64,000 nt of DNA from Nocardioides rubriscoriae. Lineage in GTDB: Bacteria; Actinomycetota; Actinomycetes; Propionibacteriales; Nocardioidaceae. The notes beneath the pieces are model-generated. The model did no database searches. It was given only the letters and a program-made list of their open reading frames with translations, and had not been told where the DNA came from. The stretch spans positions 496,001 through 560,000 of the forward strand of contig NZ_VIYJ01000002.1 in the NCBI RefSeq assembly GCF_008087085.1. Reading direction: 5' to 3'. Positions 8,767 through 17,471 of the stretch are shown one piece after another. The position numbers were made by a program, and so were the translations under genes. Positions within the stretch are counted from its first letter, which is position 1, and each line of letters opens with the position of its first letter.

Positions 8767-9228
8767 ATGGACTGGCTCTCGGACAACGTGTGGAGCGTGT
8801 GGCTCGCCGCGGCCGCCGTCCTGGGCGTCGCCGAGCTGCTGAGCCTCGACCTGGTGCTGATCATGCTCGCCGTCGGCGCGCTCGTCGGCGCCGTCGTGGC
8901 GCTCGCGGGTGCCCCGCTGGTGCTGCAGCTGCTCCTGGCCGGCGGCAGCGCCGCGGCGATGCTCCTGCTGGTGCGCCCGTCGGTCGTCAAGCGCCTGCAC
9001 GCGGGCCCCGACCTGCGGCTGGGCCACGGCAAGCTCGTGGGCCAGCAGGCCATTGTGACCGAGGCGATCAGCGCCCACGAGACCGGCCGCATCCGCATCG
9101 GCGGCGAGATCTGGTCGGCCGCGCCGTACGACGAGACGTCGAGCATCGAGGCGGGCCGGACCGTCGAGGTGCTGCAGATCCGCGGGGCGACCGCCCTGGT
9201 CCACCCGATCCCCAGCCTGGAGGCCTGA
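8767..9228 (+). CDS. NfeD family membrane protein
   Basis: A 153-residue short-form NfeD. Two or three membrane segments fill the first 80 residues (VWLAAAAVLGVAEL; LIMLAVGALVGAVVALAG; LVLQLLLAGGSAAAMLLLV). A soluble OB-fold domain follows (LVGQQAIVTEAIS... GRIRIGGEIWSA). NfeD proteins are partners of SPFH/stomatin proteins in membrane microdomains. The SPFH gene follows after 3 bp, as in the family's usual pairing. Confidence 0.92.
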   Translation: MDWLSDNVWSVWLAAAAVLGVAELLSLDLVLIMLAVGALVGAVVALAGAPLVLQLLLAGGSAAAMLLLVRPSVVKRLHAGPDLRLGHGKLVGQQAIVTEAISAHETGRIRIGGEIWSAAPYDETSSIEAGRTVEVLQIRGATALVHPIPSLEA

Positions 9229-9231
9229 CCG

Positions 9232-10341
9232 ATGGCATTTCTGATAGTCGCGGGCGTCCTGTTCGCGTTCCTGGTGGTCCTGCTCGCCAAGACGATCCGC
9301 ATCGTCCCGCAGGCGCGGGGCGGGATCGTCGAGCGGTTCGGCAAGTACAAGGAGACGCTGCCCGCGGGTCTCAACACCGTGGTGCCGTTCGTCGACAAGG
9401 TGCGCTACCTCATCGACCTGCGCGAGCAGGTCGTGAGCTTCCCGCCGCAGCCGGTGATCACCGAGGACAACCTCGTGGTGTCCATCGACACCGTCATCTA
9501 CTTCCAGGTCACCGACCCGGTCGCGGCGACCTACGAGATCGCCAACTACATCCAGGCCGTCGAGCAGCTGACCATGACGACGCTGCGCAACATCGTCGGC
9601 GGCATGACGCTGGAGGAGACGCTGACCAGCCGCGAGTCGATCAACTCCGGGCTGCGCGGGGTGCTCGACGAGGCCACCGGCAAGTGGGGCATCCGCGTCA
9701 ACCGCGTCGAGATCAAGGGCATCGACCCGCCGCCCTCGATCAAGGACTCGATGGAGAAGCAGATGCGCGCCGACCGCGACAAGCGCGCGCAGATCCTCAC
9801 CGCCGAGGGTGGCCGGCAGGCCGCGATCCTCACCGCGGAGGGGCAGAAGCAGTCGGCCATCCTCACCGCCGAGGGCGAGCGCGAGTCGCAGATCCTGCGC
9901 GCCCAGGCCGAGCGCGAGTCTCAGATCCTGCGTGCCCAGGGCGAGGGGCAGGCGATCCAGACGGTGTTCCAGGCGATCCACGACGGGCGCCCCGACCAGT
10001 CGCTGCTGGCCTACCAGTACCTCCAGATGATGCCCAAGATCGCCGAGGGCGACGCCAACAAGGTCTGGATCGTGCCCAGCGAGATCGGCAAGGCCCTTGA
10101 GGGCCTCGGCTCGACGATGAACCAGCTGCGCGGGATCCCCCAGGACGTCGACGGGCCGCGCACGCGCGTCGACATGGGACCGACCGAGCCGCGGGTGCGC
10201 ACCGCCGGGTCGTCGGACCCCGAGCTGAGCAAGGCCAACGACGCGGTCGCGCAGGCCATCGCCGCCGCCGAGGTCGCGGCCAACCCCGCCATGACCGACC
10301 CTGCCCTCAGCGACCCGCCGCCTGGACCTCCGCAGGAGTGA
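9232..10341 (+). CDS. SPFH/stomatin-family (band 7) membrane-associated protein
   Basis: A 369-residue band-7 protein. An N-terminal membrane anchor (FLIVAGVLFAFLVVLLA) is followed by the PHB/SPFH domain (about 25-185; IVPQARGGIVERFGKYKETL and VDLREQ-type LIDLREQVVSFPPQP). Next is a coiled coil built of five nearly identical 11-residue units, then a Pro/Ala-rich tail. Such proteins oligomerise on the inner membrane and organise functional microdomains with NfeD partners. It is the middle gene of an NfeD-SPFH-TSUP run; the next gene overlaps its stop by 4 bp. Confidence 0.92.
   Translation: MAFLIVAGVLFAFLVVLLAKTIRIVPQARGGIVERFGKYKETLPAGLNTVVPFVDKVRYLIDLREQVVSFPPQPVITEDNLVVSIDTVIYFQVTDPVAATYEIANYIQAVEQLTMTTLRNIVGGMTLEETLTSRESINSGLRGVLDEATGKWGIRVNRVEIKGIDPPPSIKDSMEKQMRADRDKRAQILTAEGGRQAAILTAEGQKQSAILTAEGERESQILRAQAERESQILRAQGEGQAIQTVFQAIHDGRPDQSLLAYQYLQMMPKIAEGDANKVWIVPSEIGKALEGLGSTMNQLRGIPQDVDGPRTRVDMGPTEPRVRTAGSSDPELSKANDAVAQAIAAAEVAANPAMTDPALSDPPPGPPQE
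9790..9954 (+). repeat. Five 33-bp units coding an 11-residue coiled-coil repeat
   Basis: Five consecutive 33-bp units in the SPFH gene encode 11-residue blocks of the type (Q/A)ILTAEGxxQS and QILRAQxERES. The hendecad phase suggests a right-handed coiled coil. The DNA units are similar enough to be an internal tandem duplication. Confidence 0.8.
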
Positions 10342-11102
10342 GCCCGCTCGAGTCCGTCCTGGTCGCCCTCGCCGGCACGGCCGCCGGCACGATCAACACG
10401 GTGGTGGGGTCCGGCACCCTCATCACGTTCCCGACCCTGCTGGCCTTCGGCGTGCCCCCGGTCACGGCCAACGTGTCCAACAACATCGGCCTGGTGCCCG
10501 GGTCGGTGACCGGCGCGATCGGCTACCGCGACGAGCTGGTCGGGCAGCGCAGCCGGGTGCTCCGGCTGCTCAGCGCGTCGTTGCTCGGCGGTGCGGTCGG
10601 CGCGGTGCTGCTGCTGCAGCTGCCGCCGGGCGCGTTCGAGGCCGTCGTGCCCGTGCTGATCATGCTCGGCGTGGTCCTGGTCGTCGTGCAGCCGCGGCTG
10701 TCGTCCTGGGTACGCCGGCGCGCCGAGGCCCGCGGGGTCGAGCAGGTCGACCGCGCCTGGTGGGTGTGGCCGGCCGTGCTGCTCACCGGCGTCTACGGCG
10801 GCTACTTCGGTGCGGCGCAGGGGGTGCTGCTGATGGGCGTGCTCGGCATCGGGGTCGCCCAGTCGCTCCAGCGCAGCAACGCGGTCAAGAACGTCCTGGC
10901 CGCGGGGGTCAACGGCGTCGCCGGCCTTATCTTCGTGTTCGTCGCCGACGTCGACTGGCGCGTCGTCGCGCTGATCGGGGCCGGCTCCGTCGTGGGCGGC
11001 CTGATCGGCGCCCGCATCGGCAAGCGGCTGCCCCCGCTCGCGCTGCGGGCGGTGATCGTCGTCGTCGGCCTGACGGCGTTCGTCGCGATCCTCGCGACGT
11101 AG
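10338..11102 (+). CDS. TSUP family (TauE/SafE, DUF81) membrane transporter
   Basis: A 254-residue integral membrane protein with about seven or eight hydrophobic segments in two similar halves. The half-signatures are [20 protein letters not shown] near the start and [16 protein letters not shown] near residue 150. The family exports or imports sulfur-containing or small organic anions; the substrate is not readable here. Its GTG overlaps the SPFH stop codon by 4 bp (GTGA), so it is translationally coupled. That places it in the same membrane operon, although the functional link to SPFH/NfeD is unclear. Confidence 0.88.
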   Translation: MSPLESVLVALAGTAAGTINTVVGSGTLITFPTLLAFGVPPVTANVSNNIGLVPGSVTGAIGYRDELVGQRSRVLRLLSASLLGGAVGAVLLLQLPPGAFEAVVPVLIMLGVVLVVVQPRLSSWVRRRAEARGVEQVDRAWWVWPAVLLTGVYGGYFGAAQGVLLMGVLGIGVAQSLQRSNAVKNVLAAGVNGVAGLIFVFVADVDWRVVALIGAGSVVGGLIGARIGKRLPPLALRAVIVVVGLTAFVAILAT

Positions 11103-11109
11103 GGGGCCC

Positions 11110-11478
11110 TCAGACCGTCGTGAGCGCGGTGGACTTCTTGACCCGCAGCCCGAGCAGCCCGGACACGACCGCGACGGCGGCGACCCCGGTGAGGGCCAGG
11201 CCGAGCTGGCGCGGGAGCTTCTCGGCCTCGACCCCGGCGTACGACGTCACGGCGTCGGCACCGTCGACCGCCATCCCGATGAGCACCAGGTTGCGACGTG
11301 CCGACCCGGAGGCGAGCAGGGTGGCGGTGCCGAGGGCGACCTCGCGGGTGCCGAACCACTGGGTGAGCAGCGGGTGGCTGGACGGGACCCCCATCGTGGC
11401 GGCGACGAGCTCGGGCTTGGCGAGCGAGGCGATGCCGATGCCGATACGGCCGAGGGACAGGCTGGTCACGGTGTTCAT
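11110..11478 (-). CDS. Small hypothetical membrane protein (122 aa)
   Basis: I cannot assign a characterised family. Hydrophobic helices are visible ([22 protein letters not shown], then [24 protein letters not shown], and [20 protein letters not shown] near the end). A basic KK lies close to the C terminus, giving about four membrane passes. The ATG at 11478 is preferred to a TTG three codons upstream because TAGGTT lies 7 nt before it. The gene ends convergently 8 bp from the TSUP gene. Confidence 0.65.
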   Translation of the reverse strand: MNTVTSLSLGRIGIGIASLAKPELVAATMGVPSSHPLLTQWFGTREVALGTATLLASGSARRNLVLIGMAVDGADAVTSYAGVEAEKLPRQLGLALTGVAAVAVVSGLLGLRVKKSTALTTV

Positions 11479-11485
11479 GGCCGCC

Positions 11486-11491
11486 AACCTA
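11486..11491 (-). promoter_or_regulatory. -10 element of the 122-aa membrane protein gene
   Basis: TAGGTT on the minus strand, 7 nt before the ATG at 11478. Confidence 0.5.
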
Positions 11492-11511
11492 GGGCATGCG
11501 GCCCGACGACC

Positions 11512-12177
11512 TCAGCGCCTCGCCCCGGCGTAGACCCGGCGGCCGACCACCGCGGTGGTGACGTCGCCGTCGTCCGCGCCGGCCGGCCTCCACCCGTCGG
11601 AGGACCCGTGACCCCGCCCGCAGTAGACCGAGGCCCCGGCCCGGACCCAGCGCGGGGTGCCCAGGCACCGGCGCGGTACCGACACCGTGATGCGGCCGCC
11701 CCTGACGTCGATGGTTCCGACGGCTCCCCGGCAGGTGCGCGGACGGACGGCGTAGGCGTACGACCCGCACTCGCCCACCTGGTCCTGCCTGATCCGCGGC
11801 GTGCGGAAGTAGTCGACCTCCGTCCGACCCTGGTAGTGCGAGACGTCGACGGTCCACTCCCGATCGGGGGTCACCACGTCGAACATCGTCGAGGTCCGGT
11901 AGCGGTTGACCAGGCCGGTGACGTCGACCGACACGACGACCAGGTCCGGCGTGTGACGCACCCGCAGTCTCCGGACGTCACCCTCGGTGCTCGGCGTCCG
12001 GGTGACCGTGCCGCACGGCTCGGGTTGCGGGTCGAACGAGTAGACCGTCGCGTCGCCCGCCGGGTCGGGACCGGTCCAGCTGTCGGCCCACGCCGAGGCG
12101 GGTACGACGAGCAGGAGGGTCAGGAAGAGGGTGGTCAGGGATCCGAGACGTCGTCGCACCCGGACATCATCGGTCAC
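11512..12177 (-). CDS. Secreted hypothetical protein (221 aa)
   Basis: The N terminus has a basic stretch (VRVRRR), a hydrophobic core ([18 protein letters not shown]) and an apparent signal-peptidase site after AWA, so the mature protein starts near [12 protein letters not shown]. The rest is beta-rich with several cysteines (PEPCGT, GECGSY, RTCRGA, RRCLGT, VYCGRG), suggesting a disulfide-stabilised extracellular domain. The GTG at 12177 is the first plausible start; another GTG six codons later is possible. I do not recognise the family. The upstream open frame that extends antisense into the next gene is not coding. Confidence 0.6.
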   Translation of the reverse strand: MTDDVRVRRRLGSLTTLFLTLLLVVPASAWADSWTGPDPAGDATVYSFDPQPEPCGTVTRTPSTEGDVRRLRVRHTPDLVVVSVDVTGLVNRYRTSTMFDVVTPDREWTVDVSHYQGRTEVDYFRTPRIRQDQVGECGSYAYAVRPRTCRGAVGTIDVRGGRITVSVPRRCLGTPRWVRAGASVYCGRGHGSSDGWRPAGADDGDVTTAVVGRRVYAGARR

Positions 12178-12246
12178 GGAGCGACGCGGCACAGCGAATA
12201 TCGCAGCCTGCTCCCGCCGCGGGCTCCGACCCCCGACAATGGTCCG

Positions 12247-12726
12247 GTGACGACGCCTCCCGGTGCCGAAGAGCCCGGCAACCCCTACCTCGACAAGCCG
12301 ACCGTCGCGCCCGGCGCCGGCGACCCTGGCTACCAGCCCTACCCGCCGACGCCCTACGGGCAGCAGCCGCCGCACGGCCAACCGGCCTACGGCCAGCAGC
12401 CCTACGGCCAGCCGCCCTACGGCCAGCAGCCCTACGGCCAGCAGCCCTACGGCCAGCCGCCCTACGGCTACGCCCAGCCCCAGGGCACTAACGGGCTGGC
12501 CATCGCCTCGCTCGTGACGTCGCTGGTCTGGGTGTGCGGCCTGGGCAGCATCGCCGCGGTGATCCTGGGCCACATCGCGCGCGGCCAGATCAAGCGCACC
12601 GGCGAGCAGGGTGGCGGCATGGCCCTGGCCGGGCTGATCATCGGCTACCTCGGGCTCGCCGTGGTGCTGGGCTACATCGTGATCGTGATCATCGTCGCAG
12701 CGACCGACCCGAACGCCTTCGACTGA
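12247..12726 (+). CDS. DUF4190-type membrane protein with Pro/Tyr/Gln-rich N terminus
   Basis: A 159-residue protein. The first 80 residues are a disordered cytoplasmic tail of [10 protein letters not shown] repeats. Two transmembrane helices follow ([28 protein letters not shown] and [25 protein letters not shown]), separated by the short [11 protein letters not shown] loop. This is the DUF4190 pattern, common in actinobacteria and of unknown function. The aminoglycoside-phosphotransferase-like gene starts 5 bp downstream, so the two are probably co-transcribed. Confidence 0.85.
   Translation: MTTPPGAEEPGNPYLDKPTVAPGAGDPGYQPYPPTPYGQQPPHGQPAYGQQPYGQPPYGQQPYGQQPYGQPPYGYAQPQGTNGLAIASLVTSLVWVCGLGSIAAVILGHIARGQIKRTGEQGGGMALAGLIIGYLGLAVVLGYIVIVIIVAATDPNAFD
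12385..12474 (+). repeat. Six 15-bp tandem repeats coding [10 protein letters not shown] units
   Basis: Six in-frame copies of a 15-bp unit (CCCTACGGCCAGCAG or ending CCG; the first begins GCC and the last ends TACGCC). They code the low-complexity tail of the DUF4190 protein. Copy number can slip by whole units without breaking the frame. Confidence 0.85.
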
Positions 12727-12731
12727 CCCTC

Positions 12732-13571
12732 GTGCCGCACGACCTGCTGCTCGACTGGGCCGGCGATCGGGTCGGGTCCGCCGTCGTTGGCGAACGCCCG
12801 CTCACCGGTGGACGGACCTCGACGATGCGGGTGCTGACCCACGCCGACGGCACCGACACGGTGCTCCGCGTGATCGACCGCGAGCCGTGGGCTACGCACC
12901 GGGCCGCACTGGCCACGCGTGAGCACGAGACCCAGCGGGCCCTGGTCGGGTCGGGCGTCGCGGCGCCACGCTCGGTGGCCCTGGACGCGGCTCGCGGGGC
13001 CCACCTGATGACGCTGCTACCCGGCACCGCCGACGAGCACCGGGCCGACGACGCGTCGCTGCGCCTGCTCGCGCAGACCCTCGCGGCCGTCCACGACGTA
13101 CGACCCGAGGTGCCGCCGCGCGGCTACCAGTCGTGGGCCTGGGAGGCCAAGTACGTCGTGCCGGCCTGGGCCGCGCGGCCCGCCGCGTGGCGGGTGGCGT
13201 TCGACCTGCTGCGGGGTGAGCCCCCGGCCCACGAGCCGACGTTCCTGCACCGCGACTACGGCCCCCACAACGTGCTGTGGGCCGGGGAGGTGCTCACCGG
13301 GGTCGTCGACTGGGTGGAGACCTCCACGGGCCCCGCCTGGCTCGACGTCGCGCACGCGGCGAGCAACGTCGCGGTCCGCGCCGGGGTCGAGCGGGCGCGC
13401 ACGTTCACCGCGGCGTACGCCGCCCACACCGGCCGGGCCCGCGAGCCCTACTGGGAGGTGATGGACGTGGTGGGCTTCCTGCCCCCGCCGGGGCGGCCCG
13501 CCTTCTTCACCGCGCCCGCGCAGCAGCAGGCCCTCGAGGCGCTCCTGGTCGACGCGCTCGCCCGGCTGTGA
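12732..13571 (+). CDS. Aminoglycoside phosphotransferase (APH) family kinase
   Basis: A 279-residue protein with the kinase-like fold. The catalytic loop is HRDYGPHNVLW near residue 175, and the metal-binding VVDWVETSTGPAWLDVAHA follows near 190. The N-lobe carries RVIDREPWATH and an invariant-Glu candidate in REHETQRAL. Such proteins phosphorylate small molecules, and most members are not resistance enzymes. The GTG at 12732 gives a short 5-bp gap to the DUF4190 gene. No antibiotic substrate is implied by the context. Confidence 0.82.
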   Translation: MPHDLLLDWAGDRVGSAVVGERPLTGGRTSTMRVLTHADGTDTVLRVIDREPWATHRAALATREHETQRALVGSGVAAPRSVALDAARGAHLMTLLPGTADEHRADDASLRLLAQTLAAVHDVRPEVPPRGYQSWAWEAKYVVPAWAARPAAWRVAFDLLRGEPPAHEPTFLHRDYGPHNVLWAGEVLTGVVDWVETSTGPAWLDVAHAASNVAVRAGVERARTFTAAYAAHTGRAREPYWEVMDVVGFLPPPGRPAFFTAPAQQQALEALLVDALARL

Positions 13572-13596
13572 CGGCGCCGGGACCGATCAGGCGGTC

Positions 13597-14565
13597 TCAC
13601 CGCTCGACGTAGGCCGTCACCCAGCGTTCGAGCTCGTCGTAGACGACCTCGCGCACGTGCGGCAGCGACAGGACGACGTCGTGCCGGGCGCCGTCGACGG
13701 CGACGTAGGTGACGTGGGGGCCCAGGGAGGTCGCCCACTGCCGGATCTGCGGCACGTCGAGGACGATGTCGTGGGTGTGCACGTCGTCGTGCATCTGCGG
13801 GGGGCGCTTGGTCGCGGCCGACGACAGCACCAGGACCGGCGCCAGCACCGAGAGCCCGGTGTGCACCTGCGCGTGCGCCCGGCGCACCGCACGCAGCCAC
13901 CCGTAGCGCACGGGGAACGACTCGATCGGCTTCCAGGTCAGGTCGTAGTCCCACTCGCCGTCGTGGTCACGGTGCAGGCTACGCCCGTAGATGCCGGACA
14001 CGTCGCGGCTGAGCTCCTTGAGCGGGTGGCGCCGGCCGCGCCGGTCGAGCACCCGTCCCGCGGCGGCGCTGCGCAGCCACGCCGCCCCCTGCAGGTCGAG
14101 CCACGGGGAGTTGAGCACCACGCCGCCCAGGGTGGCGGGCTGGCGGGCGTCGGCCCACAGCGACGCGGTCAGGCCGCCGGTGGAGTGGGCGCTCAGGACG
14201 ACGCTGCCGGGCTGATCGTGCCCGTCGCGCTCGGTGATCCGCCACCACGCGAGGTCGAGCTCGGCGAAGTAGGCGGTGAGGTCGTCGACGTAGGTCGCGG
14301 TCTGGTGGGGCCGCAGCGAGCGGCCGTACTTGCGCAGGTCGACGGCGTAGAAGTCGTAGCCCCGCGCCAGCCACCACGCGGCGTACTCGGTGTGGAAGAA
14401 GTAGTCGGCGAACCCGTGCACGTGCAGCACCGCACGCCCGGTGGACCGCTCGGCCCGGCGCGACACGAGGGTCGCGACGACCGGGCCCTCCTCGTCGGGC
14501 GGCAGGCCGATGGTCTCGGCCACCCACGGCGCGCCGAGCACGTCGACGGTCTGGTCGGCTCTCAC
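13597..14565 (-). CDS. Alpha/beta hydrolase (serine lipase/esterase-like)
   Basis: A 322-residue alpha/beta-hydrolase-fold protein. The oxyanion-region motif is HVHGFADYFFH near residue 49. The nucleophile elbow SAHSTGG (near 125) holds the catalytic Ser. A late acid lies in LVLSSAATKRPP/DDVHTHD, and the catalytic His is probably in VDGARHDVVLS near 295. The layout resembles monoglyceride-lipase-like enzymes. There is no signal peptide, so it acts in the cytoplasm. The GTG at 14565 is 56 bp from the divergent phosphatase gene. Confidence 0.85.
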   Translation of the reverse strand: MRADQTVDVLGAPWVAETIGLPPDEEGPVVATLVSRRAERSTGRAVLHVHGFADYFFHTEYAAWWLARGYDFYAVDLRKYGRSLRPHQTATYVDDLTAYFAELDLAWWRITERDGHDQPGSVVLSAHSTGGLTASLWADARQPATLGGVVLNSPWLDLQGAAWLRSAAAGRVLDRRGRRHPLKELSRDVSGIYGRSLHRDHDGEWDYDLTWKPIESFPVRYGWLRAVRRAHAQVHTGLSVLAPVLVLSSAATKRPPQMHDDVHTHDIVLDVPQIRQWATSLGPHVTYVAVDGARHDVVLSLPHVREVVYDELERWVTAYVER

Positions 14566-14609
14566 GGCCCGATCCTCCCAGGTGCCCGCGACCGCGGCCC
14601 TGCGGGCAC

Positions 14610-14615
14610 TACGGT
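14610..14615 (+). promoter_or_regulatory. -10 element of the membrane PP2C gene
   Basis: TACGGT, ending 6 nt before the GTG at 14622. Confidence 0.5.
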
Positions 14616-14621
14616 TCCGGG

Positions 14622-15704
14622 GTGACCGCTCGAGTGGTGAAGGACGCGATCGCGGGCTGGCGCAGCGGCACGCGACGCAGCCAGCAGCTCGTGCTCGCGA
14701 TCCTCGTGCTCGCAGTGCTGGTCTCGATGGCCGTCTCGCTCGCCAGCTACGACCTGTTCCCGCTCGCCGGCTTCTTCGTCTGGCTGCTGCTGGGGCTGCT
14801 CCTGCTGCGCTTCCGCGAGCTCGTCGCGCTCGCCGTGGTGATCACCGTCGCCGGTGCCGTCGCCCGCCTCGACCACGGTGACGCCGCGGGAGGTCGGATC
14901 GCCGGCGTCGTGCTGCTCGTGTTGGCGGCCGTGCTGGTCCTCTACGCCTCCGGTCGCCAACGCAGCGGGCTGCCCGGCCCCCTCAGCGCGGCGCTGCTCT
15001 CCGACCTGCGCGACCGGCTCAACGCCCAGGGCCGGGTGCCCGAGCTGCCTGGGCCGTGGACGTGCGAGACCGCGATGATCGCGGCCCACGGCGTGGGCTA
15101 CGCCGGCGACTTCATGGTCGCCGACCTCGACCACGAGGCCCAGCGCCTCGACCTGGTGCTGGTCGACGTCGTCGGCAAGGGGGTCAAGGCCGCGCCGTCG
15201 GCGCTGCTGCTGGCCGGGGCTCTCGGCGGGATGGTCGGAGCGCTGCGCGGACCCGCGCTGTTCGAGGCCGCCAACGCGTTCCTGCTGCGCCAGGACGAGC
15301 GCTACACCGAGGAGACCTTCGCCACCGCGGTGCACGTCAGCATCGATCTGGCCGACGGCTCCTACACGATCCTCAGCGCCGGGCACCCGCCCGCGCTGCG
15401 CTGGGAGCCGGCCGAGGGCGCCTGGGTCGTCGACGGCGCCCGGGGCACCGCGCTCGGGGTGCTCCCGCACGCCGACCTGGAGGCCAGCACCGGCGTCCTG
15501 GGACCCGGCCAGGCGCTGATGTTCTACACCGACGGGGTCGTCGAGTCGCGCGACACCGACATCGACGACGGGATCCGCTGGCTGCAGCAGACCGCGGCGG
15601 CGGCCATGGTCCACGGGTCGACCGGCGTCGCCCGCCGGGTCGTGCGCCAGGTGGCGGCCGGGGACGACGACCGCGCCGTGCTGGTGCTGACTCGTTCAGC
15701 CTGA
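14622..15704 (+). CDS. Membrane-anchored SpoIIE/PP2C-type serine phosphatase
   Basis: A 360-residue protein. The first 110 residues hold about four membrane helices (LVLAILVLAVLVSMAVSLA; LFPLAGFFVWLLLGLLLL and others). The C-terminal SpoIIE-type PP2C domain carries the metal motifs GYAGDFMVADLD near 165, LVLVDVVGKG near 185, LSAGHPPALR near 250 and FYTDGVVESRD near 300. Such RsbU/RsbP-like phosphatases usually dephosphorylate anti-anti-sigma factors. No sensory PAS or GAF domain and no partner switch genes are adjacent, so the input and target are unknown. Confidence 0.88.
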   Translation: MTARVVKDAIAGWRSGTRRSQQLVLAILVLAVLVSMAVSLASYDLFPLAGFFVWLLLGLLLLRFRELVALAVVITVAGAVARLDHGDAAGGRIAGVVLLVLAAVLVLYASGRQRSGLPGPLSAALLSDLRDRLNAQGRVPELPGPWTCETAMIAAHGVGYAGDFMVADLDHEAQRLDLVLVDVVGKGVKAAPSALLLAGALGGMVGALRGPALFEAANAFLLRQDERYTEETFATAVHVSIDLADGSYTILSAGHPPALRWEPAEGAWVVDGARGTALGVLPHADLEASTGVLGPGQALMFYTDGVVESRDTDIDDGIRWLQQTAAAAMVHGSTGVARRVVRQVAAGDDDRAVLVLTRSA

Positions 15705-15709
15705 GACGT

Positions 15710-16648
15710 TCAACCTGAGCCGTAGAGGCTGCGGATGACGTCCTCGATGGCCGGCTCCTGGATCGACAGGTCCGCCACGTCGTACGCCGCCGCGACCGCC
15801 GCCACGACCGGCGCGGCGCTCGCCTCGGCGGGGAAGCGCAACCACTGCCGCGGGCCCTCGACCCGCACGGTGTCGGCGCCGGGCACCGCGATGGGCGGGG
15901 CGGCGTCGGCCAGGTCGACCACCAGGGTGCGCGTGGACCCGCCGACCTCGTGCAGGCCCGGCAGCGAGCCGTCGTAGACGAGGGTGCCGTGGTCGATGAC
16001 CACGACCCGGTCGCACAGGGCCTCGATGTCCTGCAGGTCGTGGGTGGTCAGCAGCAGCGTCACGCCGCGGGTCGCGTTCAGCGCGCGCAGGAACTCGCGC
16101 AGCCGCCCCTTGCTGACGACGTCGAGCCCGATGGTGGGCTCGTCGAGGTAGAGGATCGCCGGGTCGTGCAGCAGGGCGGCCGCGATGTCGCCGCGCATCC
16201 GCTGACCGAGGCTGAGCTGGCGCACCGGGGTGTCGAGCAGGTCGCCGAGCGCGAGCAGCTCGACGAACTCCGCGAGGTTGGCCCGGTGGCGGGCCGGGTC
16301 GGTGCGGTAGATCCGGTGCAGCAGGTCGAAGGAGTCGCGCAGCGGCAGGTCCCACCACAGCGAGGTGCGCTGACCGAAGACGACGCCGATCTGCCGGGCC
16401 AGCCGCCGGCGGTCGCGGCTCGGCTCGACCCCGGCGACGCGCAGGTGGCCCGAGGTCGGCACGAGGATGCCGGTGAGCATCTTGATGGTGGTCGACTTGC
16501 CGGCGCCGTTGGGCCCGATGTAGCCGACCATCTCGCCGGGCTCGACGTCGAAGGTCACGTCGCGCACGGCCACGACGTCACGGCGTCCGGCGCCGCGGCG
16601 GCGTACGGAGAAGGTGCGGTTGAGGTCGCGGGCCTCGATCAGCGCCAT
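15710..16648 (-). CDS. ABC-2 type exporter, ATP-binding protein
   Basis: A 312-residue ATPase with Walker A (GPNGAGKSTT near residue 46), signature LSLGQRMRGDIAAALL, Walker B ILYLDEPTIGLD and switch TTHDLQDIEALCDR. The segment FGQRTSLWWDLPLRDSF is characteristic of the ABC-2 subgroup that pairs with two different permeases. Exactly that arrangement follows upstream, with two permease genes on the same strand. The C-terminal 90 residues form an accessory domain. The substrate is unknown. Confidence 0.92.
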   Translation of the reverse strand: MALIEARDLNRTFSVRRRGAGRRDVVAVRDVTFDVEPGEMVGYIGPNGAGKSTTIKMLTGILVPTSGHLRVAGVEPSRDRRRLARQIGVVFGQRTSLWWDLPLRDSFDLLHRIYRTDPARHRANLAEFVELLALGDLLDTPVRQLSLGQRMRGDIAAALLHDPAILYLDEPTIGLDVVSKGRLREFLRALNATRGVTLLLTTHDLQDIEALCDRVVVIDHGTLVYDGSLPGLHEVGGSTRTLVVDLADAAPPIAVPGADTVRVEGPRQWLRFPAEASAAPVVAAVAAAYDVADLSIQEPAIEDVIRSLYGSG

Positions 16649-16652
16649 GGGG

Positions 16653-17471
16653 TCACGATCCTGTCGAGGTGTAGTGGCGCACGCCGCTGCGCCAGGCGAG
16701 CGCGCACGCGCCGAGGCAGACGACGGCGGCCAGGGGAGAAGCGTGCTGCAGCCACGACGGCAGCCCGAAGGGGTCGTCGCGGCCGAGCACGTAGAGCGCG
16801 GGGTACCAGTTGACGAAGGCGATCGGCAGCACGAACGTCAGCGCCTTGACGACCTCCACGGGGAAGACCGTCAACGGGTACTGGGTCGCGGTGTTGCCGC
16901 CGTAGGTGAAGCCGTTGGCGACCTCGGCGGTGTCGGTGGTCCAGAACTGCAGGCACGACATCCCGACGAAGAGCGCGGCGAAGATCAGCGACCCCGACAC
17001 CAGCATGGCGCCCGTGGTGGCCACCCGCGCCGGGCTCCAGTCGACGTAGGTCGCGGCCCAGGCGAGGACGGCGCCGCTCTGCAGCACCCGCGCCAGCCGA
17101 CGCAGGGCGAACCCGTCGGCGCAGACCTGCACGAGCAGCGGCACGGGCTTGGTCATCATCGTGTCGAGCCGGCCGGTGCGCACGAGCTCGCCGAGGTTGC
17201 CGACCCGGCCGACCACGAGGTCGGCGACGCCGATGCCGACCCCGGTGGCGCCGTAGAGGAACCCGATCTCGGTGAGGCTGAAGCCGCCGAGGTCATCGAC
17301 GTTGCCGAAGATGATGACGAGGGCGACGAAGTCGAGCCCGGTCGTCAGTGGGCTGCTCACCGCGAGCATCCAGAACGAGGCGGGGTAGGCCATCGTGGCG
17401 CGCATCCAGAGGCGGGCGATGCGACCGAAGTCGACCACGGGCTCCAGCACCCGCGCGGCGAGGTCAGCCAC
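16653..17471 (-). CDS. ABC-2 family exporter permease, second subunit
   Basis: A 272-residue integral membrane protein with six hydrophobic segments (for example FWMLAVSSPLTTGLDFVALVIIF; TTGAMLVSGSLIFAALFVGM; AAVVCLGACALAW). It belongs to the ABC-2 permease group that occurs as tandem pairs. The GTG at 17471 overlaps the preceding permease gene by 8 bp, and the ATPase gene follows after 4 bp. The three genes therefore form one tight operon. Confidence 0.88.
   Translation of the reverse strand: MADLAARVLEPVVDFGRIARLWMRATMAYPASFWMLAVSSPLTTGLDFVALVIIFGNVDDLGGFSLTEIGFLYGATGVGIGVADLVVGRVGNLGELVRTGRLDTMMTKPVPLLVQVCADGFALRRLARVLQSGAVLAWAATYVDWSPARVATTGAMLVSGSLIFAALFVGMSCLQFWTTDTAEVANGFTYGGNTATQYPLTVFPVEVVKALTFVLPIAFVNWYPALYVLGRDDPFGLPSWLQHASPLAAVVCLGACALAWRSGVRHYTSTGS

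Noticed and set aside
12732..13571. Aminoglycoside resistance gene
   Set aside because: The catalytic loop fits the broad APH-like kinase family, but nothing beside it (no mobile element, no antibiotic cluster) supports a resistance function.
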